From contig NZ_JAFEKF010000001.1 in assembly GCF_016888445.1 (NCBI RefSeq), positions 496,001 to 560,000 of the forward strand: DNA of 64,000 nt, read 5' to 3'. Positions 25,545 to 35,171 of the stretch are shown here, one piece after another. The stretch's first letter is position 1, and the number at the start of each line of letters is the position of its first letter. This stretch comes from Marinomonas ostreistagni. Its GTDB lineage: Bacteria; Pseudomonadota; Gammaproteobacteria; Pseudomonadales; Marinomonadaceae. The position numbers and the translations under genes are program-made. Below the pieces are notes generated by a model. It did no database searches. It was given only the letters and a program-made list of their open reading frames with translations, and was not told the DNA's origin.

Positions 25545-26987
25545 CTATGCTGTTTGAGTGTCGGCGTCGAAAGCTTGCGCTTCTTGGCCTTTTGCCGAAC
25601 GCACAGTCATGTACGCGTTGTAAGACATCAGCAACATACCTAGTAAGAAGATACTGCCGCCTAGTACACGCACAAACCAACCTGGGTAGCTTGCGTCAAC
25701 CGATTCAACGAAGGTGTAAGTCAAAGAGCCATCGTCGTTAAACGCACGCCACATCAGACCTTGCATGATGCCGTTTACCCACATTGATGCGATGTACAGT
25801 ACTGTACCGATTGTTGCCAACCAGAAGTGCACATTGATCAAACGAGTAGAGTACATTGCACCGGCTTTTTGGCCGTACATGACTGGTAATAGATGGTAAA
25901 CCGCACCGATGCTGACCATGGCTACCCAGCCCAGCGCACCTGCGTGTACGTGGCCCACGGTCCAGTCAGTGTAGTGAGACAGCGCATTGACGGTCTTGAT
26001 AGACATCATTGGGCCTTCAAACGTCGACATACCGTAGAACGACAGTGATACGACTAAGAAGCGCAAGATAGGATCATGACGCAGCTTGTGCCAAGCACCT
26101 GAAAGCGTCATCACACCATTGATCATGCCGCCCCAAGAAGGTGCTAGCAGAATCAAAGACATCACCATGCCCAGACTTTGTGTCCAGTTAGGTAATGCGG
26201 TGTAGTGGAGGTGGTGTGGGCCTGCCCAGATGTAAAGCGAGATCAGTGCCCAAAAGTGAACAATAGACAGGCGGTAAGAGAATACCGGACGATCTGCTTG
26301 CTTAGGTACGAAGTAGTACATCATGCCTAGGAAACCGGCGGTGAGGAAGAAACCTACAGCGTTGTGTCCGTACCACCATTGCACCATGGCATCCGCTGCC
26401 CCTGAGTAAACAGAGTAAGATTTCCAAGCGCCGACTGGCACAACCGCACTGTTACCAATGTGCAATACAGCCACGGTAATAATGAAGGCGCCGTAGAACC
26501 AGTTGGCCACGTAGATGTGTTTCATCTTACGTTTGGCGATGGTGCCGAAGAAGTTTATGGCGTAAGCCACCCAAACCAATGTGATAAGAATATCGATTGG
26601 CCATTCTAGCTCGGCGTACTCTTTTGTTTGCGTGTAGCCAAGCGGTAAGGTGATCGCTGCCGCGACAATAATGGCTTGCCAGCCCCAGAAGGTGAACCCT
26701 GATAACACATCAGAGAAAAGCCTTGCTTGCGTAGTACGCTGTACAACGTAGTACGACGTTGCAAACAGGGCAGAGCCACCAAATCCGAAGATGACTGCGT
26801 TGGTATGAAGTGGGCGTAAACGACCAAAGTGAAGGTAAGGTATGTTAGCAAGTAGATCTGGCCATACCAATTGTGACGCAATCAATACGCCAATAGCCAT
26901 GCCTACTACGCCCCATACTACCGTCATGATGGTGAATGCGCGCACCACTCGATAGTTGTATGTTGGGTGATCAAAAGCTGTGCTCAT
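25545..26987 (-). CDS. ccoN: cbb3 cytochrome oxidase catalytic subunit CcoN
   Basis: A 480-residue integral membrane subunit with about twelve helices that reduces oxygen and pumps protons. Haem and copper ligand histidines lie in [35 protein letters not shown] and [14 protein letters not shown] at 26987 is preferred because GGAAGAAAC lies just upstream. An in-frame GTG four codons earlier would give 484 residues. It heads the ccoNOQP operon, with a possible FNR site upstream. Confidence 0.96.
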   Translation of the reverse strand: MSTAFDHPTYNYRVVRAFTIMTVVWGVVGMAIGVLIASQLVWPDLLANIPYLHFGRLRPLHTNAVIFGFGGSALFATSYYVVQRTTQARLFSDVLSGFTFWGWQAIIVAAAITLPLGYTQTKEYAELEWPIDILITLVWVAYAINFFGTIAKRKMKHIYVANWFYGAFIITVAVLHIGNSAVVPVGAWKSYSVYSGAADAMVQWWYGHNAVGFFLTAGFLGMMYYFVPKQADRPVFSYRLSIVHFWALISLYIWAGPHHLHYTALPNWTQSLGMVMSLILLAPSWGGMINGVMTLSGAWHKLRHDPILRFLVVSLSFYGMSTFEGPMMSIKTVNALSHYTDWTVGHVHAGALGWVAMVSIGAVYHLLPVMYGQKAGAMYSTRLINVHFWLATIGTVLYIASMWVNGIMQGLMWRAFNDDGSLTYTFVESVDASYPGWFVRVLGGSIFLLGMLLMSYNAYMTVRSAKGQEAQAFDADTQTA

Positions 26988-27083
26988 AGTTTCTTCCACA
27001 AACCACGTTGAGTGATAGACCTTGTTATCGAAAATGCTGATATCATTTGGTTGGAGACAATGGCTTTAACTCTGGCTAGGCCC

Positions 27084-27097
27084 TGGACTCCAATCAA
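27084..27097 (-). promoter_or_regulatory. Candidate FNR/Anr box upstream of ccoN
   Basis: On the minus strand TTGATTGGAGTCCA matches TTGAT-N4-ATCAA at 8 of 10 positions and shares TTGAT-N2-GAGTC with the hemN box. It lies about 103 bases before the ccoN ATG. The -10 region at the expected distance is weak (CATTGT-like), so support is less than for hemN. Confidence 0.45.
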
Positions 27098-27212
27098 ATT
27101 CCAACAGCGGTAAACTAGCGAAATTGATTCTAAGTCTTTTCACAATTTAAAGAACAGGCGGGAATAATGCTTTGTGGGCATTCCTTGTCGCAGAGCAAGG
27201 TTTTCATACGAT

Positions 27213-27794
27213 ATGACGAAACTTTATCTTTTACACGGCTCCGGAGCGGGGCATCAGAGTGATTTTTTACAGCGTTTTAAAGCCCAGTTTGAGGCGCGAA
27301 GCGGGGCAAAAATCTCACCGATAACATTGGCTTATATGCAGCAGATAGAAGCCACGAGAAAGAAGCGACCGCCGCCAGCGATCGATAAACTTATTGCCGA
27401 AACACAAGCGTTAATTGACCCTAAAGAGCCCATTATATTGTTGGGTAAATCCATGGGCTGTCGCATCACGGCGGAGCTATGTGCCAGCCATAATGTGCAA
27501 GCTTGCGTGGCATTGGGCTTTCCTTTTTATCCCGCTAAAAAACCAGAAAAACATCGCTTGGGGCATTTGCAGGCATGCGGTTCTGTGCCTTACTTAATTT
27601 TGCAAGGCACCCGAGATGCATTGGGCTCGCAAGAGTGGGTGGCTGAGCAGACGTTACCAGAGTCAGTTTGTTTGCATTGGCTTTTGGGCGCGGATCACGA
27701 TTTTCATCTGTTAAAGCGTTATAATCGTAGCCAAGATGACGTTATGAATGAATTAGTGCAGACGGCGTATGCGTTTGTCGCTCAGTACTTATGA
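27213..27794 (+). CDS. Alpha/beta-hydrolase-fold protein (KANL3/Tex30-like)
   Basis: A 193-residue hydrolase-like protein. LLHGSGAGHQS near the N-terminus is the oxyanion region, and the nucleophile elbow is GKSMG (S80). Likely acid D135 (in QGTRDALG) and H162 or H165 (in GADHDFH) complete the triad. This small type resembles KANL3/Tex30-like hydrolases whose substrates are unknown. ATG at 27213 is chosen because it matches the first beta strand. An in-frame upstream ATG (27174) adds 13 residues that do not resemble the family. tusA follows after 24 bases. Confidence 0.8.
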   Translation: MTKLYLLHGSGAGHQSDFLQRFKAQFEARSGAKISPITLAYMQQIEATRKKRPPPAIDKLIAETQALIDPKEPIILLGKSMGCRITAELCASHNVQACVALGFPFYPAKKPEKHRLGHLQACGSVPYLILQGTRDALGSQEWVAEQTLPESVCLHWLLGADHDFHLLKRYNRSQDDVMNELVQTAYAFVAQYL

Positions 27795-27818
27795 AATTGC
27801 GAGAGCTAAGGTAATTAA

Positions 27819-28064
27819 ATGGAACACATTGAACACGCTCAATTACTAGACACTCAGGGGCTGTATTGTCCAGAGCCTGTGATGATGCTGCATGGCGTGG
27901 TGCGTAAAATGGCGCCTGGAGAAGTGGTTAAAATCATTGCCAGTGATCCCTCTACTGAGCGTGACATTCCCAAGTTTTGTAATTTTTTAGGCCACCCTTT
28001 GTTGCAGCAACAGCAAGAAGGGGACCTTTACTTTTATTGGGTGCAAAAGAAAAAGCCAGCTTAG
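27819..28064 (+). CDS. tusA: Sulfur carrier protein TusA
   Basis: An 81-residue TusA/SirA-family protein. The CPEP motif holds the persulfide-carrying cysteine C17 ([11 protein letters not shown]). The family takes sulfur from IscS for tRNA 2-thiouridine and other pathways. The length is typical. A terminator overlaps its stop codon. Confidence 0.94.
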   Translation: MEHIEHAQLLDTQGLYCPEPVMMLHGVVRKMAPGEVVKIIASDPSTERDIPKFCNFLGHPLLQQQQEGDLYFYWVQKKKPA

Positions 28065-28078
28065 CAGCTGGCTTTTTT
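28051..28078 (+). terminator. Terminator overlapping the end of tusA
   Basis: Stem AAAAGCCAGCT with AGCTGGCTTTT around a four-base loop, then more T. The stop codon of tusA lies in the loop region. Confidence 0.85.
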
Positions 28079-28097
28079 ATCAAGGATTGCTGAAGGG

Positions 28098-28691
28098 TTA
28101 AGCTACGCGAATACGTTTGCTGTCAGCGTAATCGTGCTCAATCACATCGTACAGCTTGGCAAAGCTGGTAGAGGTTGAAACATCAATGTTCAGTTTAAGC
28201 TTACGTACGATGTCGTTGGCTGATACTAGACCGCGTACTGACATGGTCTCTTCATCTACCACAAGAATGTGCTGGTAGGTGTTAGCTTTCTGGCTGTAGA
28301 TTAATGATTCAACATCGCTACTTAGAAGTGATTTGTAAGACACCGCCAATAAGTCATCTTTGGCGCGCATCAAATCGATAGCGAGTAGTTCATCGCGCAC
28401 ATAGCCAGCTGCGATTTGTTTAACAAATGCTTCTTCAGATAAGTCTTCAAGACTCACAACACCTAAGAAGTTATTCTGCGCATCCACTACGATCTTCATG
28501 CGCACGTGCTCTTTCTTCATGATGTCGGCAAGTACATCAGCGCGAACGCTCGGCTCAATCAAGCGAGGGCTAGCTTCTTTAAAGTCAGTAAATACGCGTG
28601 TGGCTGGCGAGTAAAGACCAATGTTTTCTTCAATCTCAGGCCAAGTCAAAGTATCAATGTCTTTAGTGGTAACGTAAGTAAGTGTTTTCAT
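28098..28691 (-). CDS. CBS-domain protein
   Basis: A 197-residue cytosolic protein with a pair of CBS motifs. The first is around VRMKIVVDAQNNFLGVVSLEDL and the second around HILVVDEETMSVRGLVSANDIV. CBS pairs usually bind adenosyl ligands and regulate a partner. No catalytic domain is attached. ATG at 28691 is chosen because GGGGTG lies just before it; an in-frame TTG four codons upstream lacks a ribosome site. The partner is unknown. Confidence 0.85.
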   Translation of the reverse strand: MKTLTYVTTKDIDTLTWPEIEENIGLYSPATRVFTDFKEASPRLIEPSVRADVLADIMKKEHVRMKIVVDAQNNFLGVVSLEDLSEEAFVKQIAAGYVRDELLAIDLMRAKDDLLAVSYKSLLSSDVESLIYSQKANTYQHILVVDEETMSVRGLVSANDIVRKLKLNIDVSTSTSFAKLYDVIEHDYADSKRIRVA

Positions 28692-28755
28692 AGTGCACCC
28701 CAAAAATTAGTATCTAGTAAAAAAGTATTAGCTGTTAATTAGCGGTTAACGAGTA

Positions 28756-29046
28756 CTAGAGTTGTGGTGGGTCGCGACAAGAGAGTGCTTTGGCTAGTCG
28801 ATCAACTTTCCCCGTTTTTTCACCTACAACACTGCAGCGTAAATTGACGTCTGCAAACACATGGTTCGAGATGGGTAAGGCATGATCAGGATCGGGCGTG
28901 ACTTCTGGAGTAGGAAGTTCGATAGGTGTTTCAAGCACGCCGGTCTTCAAGAAGCCATGGGTATCGCTCGTGTCTAATGCGGTGGCGTTGATACTAAATA
29001 AAAGTATCAGCGGCGCTAATAGAGTAGTGATAAAAAAGCGAGTCAT
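28756..29046 (-). CDS. Small secreted protein of unknown function
   Basis: A 96-residue protein with a signal peptide (about 1-23, cleavage after ATA). The mature part has a Pro-rich segment (ELPTPEVTPDPDH) and two cysteines near the C-terminus (LRCSVV, LSCRDP) that may pair. GGGAGG precedes the ATG. No family recognised. Confidence 0.65.
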   Translation of the reverse strand: MTRFFITTLLAPLILLFSINATALDTSDTHGFLKTGVLETPIELPTPEVTPDPDHALPISNHVFADVNLRCSVVGEKTGKVDRLAKALSCRDPPQL

Positions 29047-29286
29047 GCTGCGCCTCCCAGTTCTTGATTACATTTTCAGCATAGCCTGAAAGGATTCAAT
29101 TTGACAACGATCAATTGTTACTTTTTTTATTTCCCCTTTTTCTTTCACTATCTACTAAATTGGCCACATTTTTGCAGGGGTTCTATGAAATTTTACAAAA
29201 GATGGAAGCAGGTGATCTGTTCTCATCTAGAATTAGATATAATGGCGCTAACACATTGATGCGCTACATAAGGTAGTAATTGTCCT

Positions 29287-30018
29287 ATGGAACAGAACTC
29301 GCTGAGCCACTTATTTGAATTTCATAACATTGTCACGTTAACAGTCTTTGTCGGCTGCTGGTGGGGCTATGCTTTTTATGCGCTGTACTATTCTAAGCGA
29401 CGCACGTGTTTAGTGAGTGTATTGCATCAGTTTCGTTTGGCTTGGATGTCACGTTTATTGCGTCGCGATAATCGCATCGCCGATGCCTCGGTGATGGCCA
29501 ACTTAGAGCGCAGTAGTTTGTTTTTTGCCTCCAGTAGTTTGCTGATCATTGCCGGGCTATTTACCGCGTTTAGCTACTCAGAGCAGGCCATGGGCATCAT
29601 CAATGATTTCTACTTTTTGGCGCCTATGAGCCAGACCGAATGGGAACTTAAGATCATCGTTCTGGTGCTTATATTTGTGTATGCCTTTTTTACGTTTACT
29701 TGGTCGATCCGCCAATATAATTTTTGTTCGGTATTGGTGGGCAGTGCGCCTTTGGCGACCGAGCGTGGTATCGAAGAAAGCGAGCGTGAACTGTATGCCA
29801 TGCACATGGCTAAGATCTGTAGCTTGGCGGCTAATCAATTTAATTATGGTTTGCGTGCTTATTATTTTGCCATGGCGTTCTCGGCCTGGTTCTTAGGCCC
29901 CTATTTTTGCATGGCAGCGAGCCTGATGGTGGTGGCGGTGTTATACCGTCGTGAGTTCCGTTCCAAAACATTTAAAACATTAAGTCGTGGTTTAGTAATC
30001 AAATCTCATGCTTCCTAA
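29287..30018 (+). CDS. DUF599 family membrane protein
   Basis: A 243-residue inner-membrane protein with about five hydrophobic helices (around 15-33, 75-95, 120-140, 190-220). RDNRIADASVMANLERSSLFFASSSLLIIAGL is a recognisable DUF599 region. Function unknown. Its last 11 bases overlap the start of the O-methyltransferase gene. Confidence 0.82.
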   Translation: MEQNSLSHLFEFHNIVTLTVFVGCWWGYAFYALYYSKRRTCLVSVLHQFRLAWMSRLLRRDNRIADASVMANLERSSLFFASSSLLIIAGLFTAFSYSEQAMGIINDFYFLAPMSQTEWELKIIVLVLIFVYAFFTFTWSIRQYNFCSVLVGSAPLATERGIEESERELYAMHMAKICSLAANQFNYGLRAYYFAMAFSAWFLGPYFCMAASLMVVAVLYRREFRSKTFKTLSRGLVIKSHAS

Positions 30019-30709
30019 TTTCCCTAAACAAGTATCAGACGATAACCCGCCGGTTAATCGTAATGTTCAAGTAGATGATCGTTTATACGACTACCTGATT
30101 CAGCATTCTGTCAACGAGCCCGAGGTGCTTGAGGCTTTAAGACGCGAGACCGCCCAGTATCATATGGCGCGCATGGCGCTTTCGCCCGAGGTAGGGCAGT
30201 TCTTAGGGCTGTTGATCGCCATGCAAAACCCTAAGAAGGTGCTAGAAGTGGGGGTTTTTACTGGCTACAGCACCTTGTCTATGGGCTTAAGGTTGGCGCC
30301 CGATGCGACGCTGGTGGCACTCGATAAAAAGCAAATGTGGCTAGATATTGCTAATAAATACATCGCTCAGGCACATCTTATCGATCAGATCGAAACTCGT
30401 TGTTGTGATGCGAAAGCAACCATGGAGGCGATGCTTCAGGATCAAGCTGGCACCCTAGACTTTATTTTTGTCGATGCTGATAAAGCGAACCTGATGGCGT
30501 ATTACGACATGGGTAAGCAATTGCTGCGCCCAGGCGGTTGTATGGTGATCGATAATACCTTGTGGTGGGGCAATGTGGCTGATCCTGAATTTGATGATAA
30601 AGATACCCGTATCGTACGTGCTTTAAATGATCATGTTCATCAGGACGAAGAAGTCCTGTCTAGTTTGCTACCCATTGGTGATGGTTTGACCATTGTGCAC
30701 AAACGTTAA
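30008..30709 (+). CDS. O-methyltransferase, class I SAM-dependent (catechol/caffeoyl-CoA type)
   Basis: A 233-residue cytosolic methyltransferase of the family-3 O-methyltransferase type. The SAM-binding motif is VLEVGVFTGYSTLSMG, and a metal-binding region FIFVDADKANLMAYYD with DNTLWWG follows. The fold and length match caffeoyl-CoA and catechol O-methyltransferase relatives. The substrate is not known. The start overlaps the DUF599 gene by 11 bases, suggesting coupling. Confidence 0.9.
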   Translation: MLPNFPKQVSDDNPPVNRNVQVDDRLYDYLIQHSVNEPEVLEALRRETAQYHMARMALSPEVGQFLGLLIAMQNPKKVLEVGVFTGYSTLSMGLRLAPDATLVALDKKQMWLDIANKYIAQAHLIDQIETRCCDAKATMEAMLQDQAGTLDFIFVDADKANLMAYYDMGKQLLRPGGCMVIDNTLWWGNVADPEFDDKDTRIVRALNDHVHQDEEVLSSLLPIGDGLTIVHKR

Positions 30710-30717
30710 TTTTTACG

Positions 30718-30745
30718 CTTGAATTTTATTTTCGAGACTCCATAT
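30718..30745 (+). promoter_or_regulatory. Sigma-32 heat-shock promoter of htpG
   Basis: CTTGAA at 30718-30723 and CTCCATAT at 30738-30745 are separated by 14 bases. The sigma-32 consensus is CTTGAAA then CCCCATNT with 13-15 bases between. The downstream gene is htpG, a known sigma-32 target in enterics. Confidence 0.75.
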
Positions 30746-30809
30746 CCTTTTTCATCATAAGAGTTATGCGCATCAGCGCGTTTGTTGTAACAAAGGAGCA
30801 TGGAGAAAC

Positions 30810-32732
30810 ATGACAACCGAAACTCAAAAAGAAACTTTAGGATTCCAAACTGAAGTTAAACAACTGCTTCATTTAATGATCCACTCTTTGTACTCAAACA
30901 AAGAAATCTTTCTACGTGAGCTGATTTCCAATGCGTCTGACGCGGTGGATAAGCTGCGTTTTGAGGCGGTTTCTAATGCGGATCTATTAGCAGACGATCC
31001 GAATCTACGTGTACGCATCAGCTTTGATCCAGAAGCTGGCACTATTACCGTTGATGACAACGGTATTGGTATGACCCGCGACGATGCGATTGCCAACTTA
31101 GGTACCATTGCCAAATCTGGTACAGCGCAATTCCTTGAGCAATTGAGCGGCGATCAGAAAAAAGACAGCCAATTGATCGGTCAATTTGGTGTTGGTTTTT
31201 ACTCTGCGTTCATCGTCGCAGACCGTGTCACGGTTGAAACACGTCGTGCTGGTACAGACGAAGCAGTACGTTGGGAGTCAGAAGGCACGGGTGAATTCAC
31301 CATTGAGGCCATCGACAAAGCAACGCGCGGTACCAGCATTACTTTGCATCTTAAAGAAGATGCGAAAGAGTTCGCTGATAACTGGCGCCTACGCTCATTA
31401 GTGTCTAAGTACTCTGATCACATTTCGATCCCTGTTGAAATGCTCAAAGTGCCAATGCCGGAGTATGATGAAGAAGGTAACGTTAAGCCTTCAGATGACA
31501 ACGCTGAACCTGTTTGGGAAGCAGTCAACTCAGCAAAAGCACTTTGGACGCGTCCGCGCAACGAAGTGAGTGATGAAGAATACAAAGAGTTTTACAAGCA
31601 TGTCTCTCATGACTTCCAAGATCCACTGAAATGGTCGCATAACAAAGTTGAAGGCAAGCTTGAGTACACCAGCTTGCTATACATTCCAGCTAAAGCGCCT
31701 CAAGATCTTTGGAACCGTGACATGCTGCGCGGTTTGAAACTGTACGTACAGCGCGTATTTATTATGGACGACGCTGAAGCCTTCTTGCCGCCGTACATGC
31801 GTTTTGTAAAAGGCGTGGTGGACTCTAACGATCTGTCTTTGAACGTATCGCGTGAAATTCTGCAGAACGACAACGCTGTTGATTCTATGCGCTCAGCCTT
31901 GACTAAGCGTGTATTAGACATGTTGTCGAAGATGGCGAAGAACGACCCTGAAACATACCAAACGTTCTGGGATGAATTTGGCCAAGTATTGAAAGAAGGC
32001 CCAGCAGATGACTTTGGTAACAAAGACAAGATTGCTGAACTGCTACGCTTTAGTACGACTCACACTGATAAAGCGGCGCAAACTGAGTCTTTAAAAGACT
32101 ACATCGAGCGCATGCCTGAAGGCCAAGATAAGATCTACTACATCTACGCTGAGAGCCACAATACCGCGAAGAACAGTCCGCACCTTGAGGTTCTACGTAA
32201 GAAAGGCTATGAAGTTCTATTGCTTAGCGATCGCATCGACGAGTGGATGATGTCATCTCTGCGTGAGTTTGATGGTAAGTCTTTCCAAGACGTAACCAAA
32301 GGCAAGCTAGACATCGAGATCGAAGAAACCGAAGAAGAGAAGAAAGAGAAAGAGCAAAAAGCTGAAAAAGTGAAGCCGCTGCTTGATCGTATGAAGGCAG
32401 TATTGGAGCAGCAGGTAACTTCTGTTAACAGTACTGATCGTCTGACGAATTCTCCTGCTTGTCTTGTAGTCGGTGAGTTTGATATGGGTCTACAGATGCG
32501 TCGTTTGCTGGAGCAAGCGGGTCAGCAGCTACCGGAATCTAAGCCGTCACTTGAGGTCAATCCAGATCATCCGATCGTTCAGAAAATGGATGCTGAGACC
32601 GACGAAGATCGTTTTGCTGACATGGCTTGGTTGCTATATGAGCAAGCGACCCTAGCAGAGGGCGGTCAATTGGAAGATCCTGCCACCTTTGTCAGCCGTA
32701 TGAATAAACTGATTGTTCAAATGTCGAACTAA
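30810..32732 (+). CDS. htpG: Molecular chaperone HtpG (Hsp90)
   Basis: A 640-residue ATP-dependent Hsp90 chaperone. The GHKL ATPase domain (about 1-230) contains [20 protein letters not shown] and GQFGVGFYS. The middle domain contains NVSREILQ. The C-terminal dimerisation region is intact. Length is typical of bacterial HtpG. AAGGAG lies before the ATG, and a heat-shock promoter lies upstream. Confidence 0.98.
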   Translation: MTTETQKETLGFQTEVKQLLHLMIHSLYSNKEIFLRELISNASDAVDKLRFEAVSNADLLADDPNLRVRISFDPEAGTITVDDNGIGMTRDDAIANLGTIAKSGTAQFLEQLSGDQKKDSQLIGQFGVGFYSAFIVADRVTVETRRAGTDEAVRWESEGTGEFTIEAIDKATRGTSITLHLKEDAKEFADNWRLRSLVSKYSDHISIPVEMLKVPMPEYDEEGNVKPSDDNAEPVWEAVNSAKALWTRPRNEVSDEEYKEFYKHVSHDFQDPLKWSHNKVEGKLEYTSLLYIPAKAPQDLWNRDMLRGLKLYVQRVFIMDDAEAFLPPYMRFVKGVVDSNDLSLNVSREILQNDNAVDSMRSALTKRVLDMLSKMAKNDPETYQTFWDEFGQVLKEGPADDFGNKDKIAELLRFSTTHTDKAAQTESLKDYIERMPEGQDKIYYIYAESHNTAKNSPHLEVLRKKGYEVLLLSDRIDEWMMSSLREFDGKSFQDVTKGKLDIEIEETEEEKKEKEQKAEKVKPLLDRMKAVLEQQVTSVNSTDRLTNSPACLVVGEFDMGLQMRRLLEQAGQQLPESKPSLEVNPDHPIVQKMDAETDEDRFADMAWLLYEQATLAEGGQLEDPATFVSRMNKLIVQMSN

Positions 32733-32741
32733 TCCTATCCT

Positions 32742-32771
32742 AAAAGCCCAAACAATTGTTTGGGCTTTTTT
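32742..32771 (+). terminator. Terminator after htpG
   Basis: A perfect palindrome AAAAGCCCAAACAA/TTGTTTGGGCTTTT followed by extra T, 10 bases after the stop. Confidence 0.85.
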
Positions 32772-32802
32772 ATATCAATAACCGTATGGACATGGAGGTC
32801 TT

Positions 32803-33639
32803 ATGCGTGTGTTACCTTTCCTAGGCGCTTGTGCGCTTTTTCCTACTCTCGTATGTGCTAAGCCCGTGCAGTTGGCGCAAACCTACGAAGATCAGTTAGT
32901 TGATAATTTTTTAGTCAGTGAAAAGCTCGATGGGATTCGCGCTATTTGGGATGGCGAAGTGCTCAAAACCCGCAATGGTCATTTAATCAATGCGCCTAGC
33001 TGGTTTACCCATGGCTGGCCTGATGTGTGGCTGGACGGTGAGTTATGGGCTGGTCGCAATCAGTTTTCTTTAGTGCAAAAAACAGTATTAGATTATCAGC
33101 CCAATCACGATGATTGGCGTAAGCTGCAATACTATGTTTTTGATGCGCCGGGTTATTCAGGCGAGTTCGCTGCTCGAGCCGACTTTTATCACACCTTATT
33201 GAGTGATCAGACGTCGACTTATTTAAAGGGAGTAGAGCAGCGCTCTGTGGACTCAAACGAAGACTTGTATGCTTGGCTTGATCGCGTAGTTGATACAGGC
33301 GGAGAAGGGTTGATGTTGCATCGTAAAGATGCGCGCTTTCAAGATGGGCGCAGCGATGCATTATTGAAGTTAAAGCCGTATATGGACAGTGAGGCGCAAG
33401 TGATCGGCTACACGCCAGGCAAAGGCAAGTATCAAGGTCTAGTGGGCGCTCTAGAGGTACGATTAGCCGACGGTAAAGAGTTTCGTATTGGTAGTGGCTT
33501 AACAGATGAGCAGCGTGCTGCCCCGCCAGCGGTAGGTGCCTTTGTGACCTATAAATATCAAGGTTTCACGGTCACTGGCTTGCCACGCTTTGCAACGTTT
33601 GTGCGTGAGCGTAAAGGCATGAGGGCATTCTCTGAGTAA
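32803..33639 (+). CDS. Periplasmic ATP-dependent DNA ligase (LigE-type)
   Basis: A 278-residue minimal ATP-dependent DNA ligase. The adenylation motif KLDGIRA has lysine K41. WLDGELW, GGEGLMLHR and LKLKPY are later ligase motifs. The C-terminal OB-fold part is short, so this is a ligase without extra domains. A signal peptide (about 1-19, ending VCA) indicates export to the periplasm. Relatives in Haemophilus, Neisseria and Vibrio are studied as LigE, possibly acting on incoming DNA. The main replicative NAD ligase is not in this window. Confidence 0.9.
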   Translation: MRVLPFLGACALFPTLVCAKPVQLAQTYEDQLVDNFLVSEKLDGIRAIWDGEVLKTRNGHLINAPSWFTHGWPDVWLDGELWAGRNQFSLVQKTVLDYQPNHDDWRKLQYYVFDAPGYSGEFAARADFYHTLLSDQTSTYLKGVEQRSVDSNEDLYAWLDRVVDTGGEGLMLHRKDARFQDGRSDALLKLKPYMDSEAQVIGYTPGKGKYQGLVGALEVRLADGKEFRIGSGLTDEQRAAPPAVGAFVTYKYQGFTVTGLPRFATFVRERKGMRAFSE

Positions 33640-33650
33640 CAATGAGCTAA

Positions 33651-33682
33651 TCTTTGGGTCGAGGTGCCGCTCGACCCAAAGA
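33651..33682. terminator. Hairpin between ligase and ArsR genes
   Basis: A perfect 13-bp stem (TCTTTGGGTCGAG with its complement) around a six-base loop. It lies between the convergent ligase and ArsR genes. Neither strand has a T-run after it, so a Rho-independent terminator is uncertain; it could be a protein site or RNA-end structure. Confidence 0.5.
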
Positions 33683-33694
33683 GAGTAGGTTTAG

Positions 33695-34006
33695 TTAGTC
33701 AGCACAGAATAGCTCGTGTAAGGTGCGGATCAGTTCTCTGACTCGAGCATCAGCGATGGAGTAATAAATGGTTTGAGAGTCCCTACGTGTTGCAACTAGT
33801 TGGTCGCGGCGCAGTATGGCCAAATGCTGTGATAAAGCGGATTGGCTTAAGGGGACTTTCTCGTTGAGTGCGCCTACAGATAGCTCGTCTTGAAGTAGAT
33901 TGCACAGGATTAAAAGTCGGTTTTTATTGCTCAGGGCTTTTAAGAATCCTGACGCTTCTCCTGCTCGTTCGAGCATCTCATTTATGGTCAATTCAGATTT
34001 TGGCAT
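33695..34006 (-). CDS. ArsR-family regulator of the BigR/SqrR/YgaV type
   Basis: A 103-residue winged-helix repressor. The recognition helix is in SQSALSQHLAILR, followed by TRRDSQTIYYSI in the wing. Two cysteines at C35 (LILCNLL) and C101 (ELFCAD) are 66 residues apart, the same spacing as the persulfide-forming pair of BigR and SqrR. This suggests sensing of reactive sulfur and not a metal. No sulfide-oxidation gene is adjacent. The gene is convergent with the ligase gene. Confidence 0.85.
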   Translation of the reverse strand: MPKSELTINEMLERAGEASGFLKALSNKNRLLILCNLLQDELSVGALNEKVPLSQSALSQHLAILRRDQLVATRRDSQTIYYSIADARVRELIRTLHELFCAD

Positions 34007-34193
34007 GGTGTGTTGAGCGTCTCATCGTAGTTATTAGAATAGTAATGCGAATGAAAATTGATTTTATATCAGTGTTCATTTTAAAACAAATAATCCACAT
34101 CCGTTGTGGATAAGATTGGGGGTATTGTCCGTAAAAAGCCCTTTAGCTAACGCTCACTTGGATCCTATGTGATTGTTTAATTATTAGTCAATA

Positions 34194-35003
34194 TTACAGG
34201 TCAAAGCTTGCCCAAATGGGAGCGTGATCTGAGGGCTTTTCCATGCCGCGTGCTTGGTAATCAATCCCAGTATCCGTTAGCTGATTTATCAATGAAGGCG
34301 TTGCTAGGATGCCGTCAATACGCAATCCGCGCTTGGGGCTATCGCTAAAGCCTTTAGAGCGATAGTCAAACCAGCTAAATAAATCATTGCTCTCTGGGTG
34401 TTGGTGGCGATAGGTATCGCTTAGGCCCCAGCTTAATAAGCGGTCAAACCATTCACGTTCTTCAGGCAAGAAACTGCATTTGCCAGTACGTAACCAGCGT
34501 TTAGCGTTTTGCTCACCAATGCCAATGTCGCAGTCTTGGTAAGAGATATTGAAATCCCCCATGACCACAATCTGCTGCTCAGGACTTTGTGTGGCGAGGT
34601 AATCCATTAAATCTTGGTAAAACTTACGCTTGGCGGGAAACTTGGTTTCATGATCGCGGTTTTCACCTTGCGGGAAGTAACCGTTGATGACTTTCAATGG
34701 TCCTTTAGGTGTGTCAAAGGTCGCAATGATCATGCGACGCTGAGCATCTTCCTCATCATTTGGAAAGCCATATTCGACTTCTAGAGCTGGCTGTTTGCTA
34801 AAGATCGCCACGCCATAGTGAGATTTTTGGCCGTAGTAATAAGCGTGGTAACCTGCAGCTTCTGGGATCTCGTGCGGAAAGGCCTCATCGTGAACTTTGG
34901 TTTCTTGTAAACCAATGATATCTGGGTTTTGCGTCTCGGCTAGAGCTTGGATTTGGTGGGGGCGTGCTCTTAACCCATTAATATTAAATGAGATAACTTT
35001 CAT
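34194..35003 (-). CDS. xthA: Exonuclease III
   Basis: A 269-residue AP endonuclease and 3'-5' exonuclease of base-excision repair. QETK holds the catalytic E34, and [18 protein letters not shown] and SDHAPIWA carry the other metal and catalytic residues. Length and order match E. coli XthA. Divergent from the glutathione reductase gene across about 170 bases. Confidence 0.96.
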   Translation of the reverse strand: MKVISFNINGLRARPHQIQALAETQNPDIIGLQETKVHDEAFPHEIPEAAGYHAYYYGQKSHYGVAIFSKQPALEVEYGFPNDEEDAQRRMIIATFDTPKGPLKVINGYFPQGENRDHETKFPAKRKFYQDLMDYLATQSPEQQIVVMGDFNISYQDCDIGIGEQNAKRWLRTGKCSFLPEEREWFDRLLSWGLSDTYRHQHPESNDLFSWFDYRSKGFSDSPKRGLRIDGILATPSLINQLTDTGIDYQARGMEKPSDHAPIWASFDL

Positions 35004-35171
35004 ATCTGTGCTTAGATCCTATTTTTGTAGCGCTTTGTAAAGCATAGTTACAGATAAAAGTCTTATTGACAACCGCCTAAAACAGTAATTCCTTAGTGAA
35101 TACGTGCTTTACCATTGAAATGCTTAGCTTGAGCCTTATTGAAAGGTTAATCATTAATGAAAGGGGTCAAC

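Noticed and set aside
27124-27137. TTGATTCTAAGTCT as an FNR box
   Set aside because: Only one half-site matches; the other has 1 of 5 bases.
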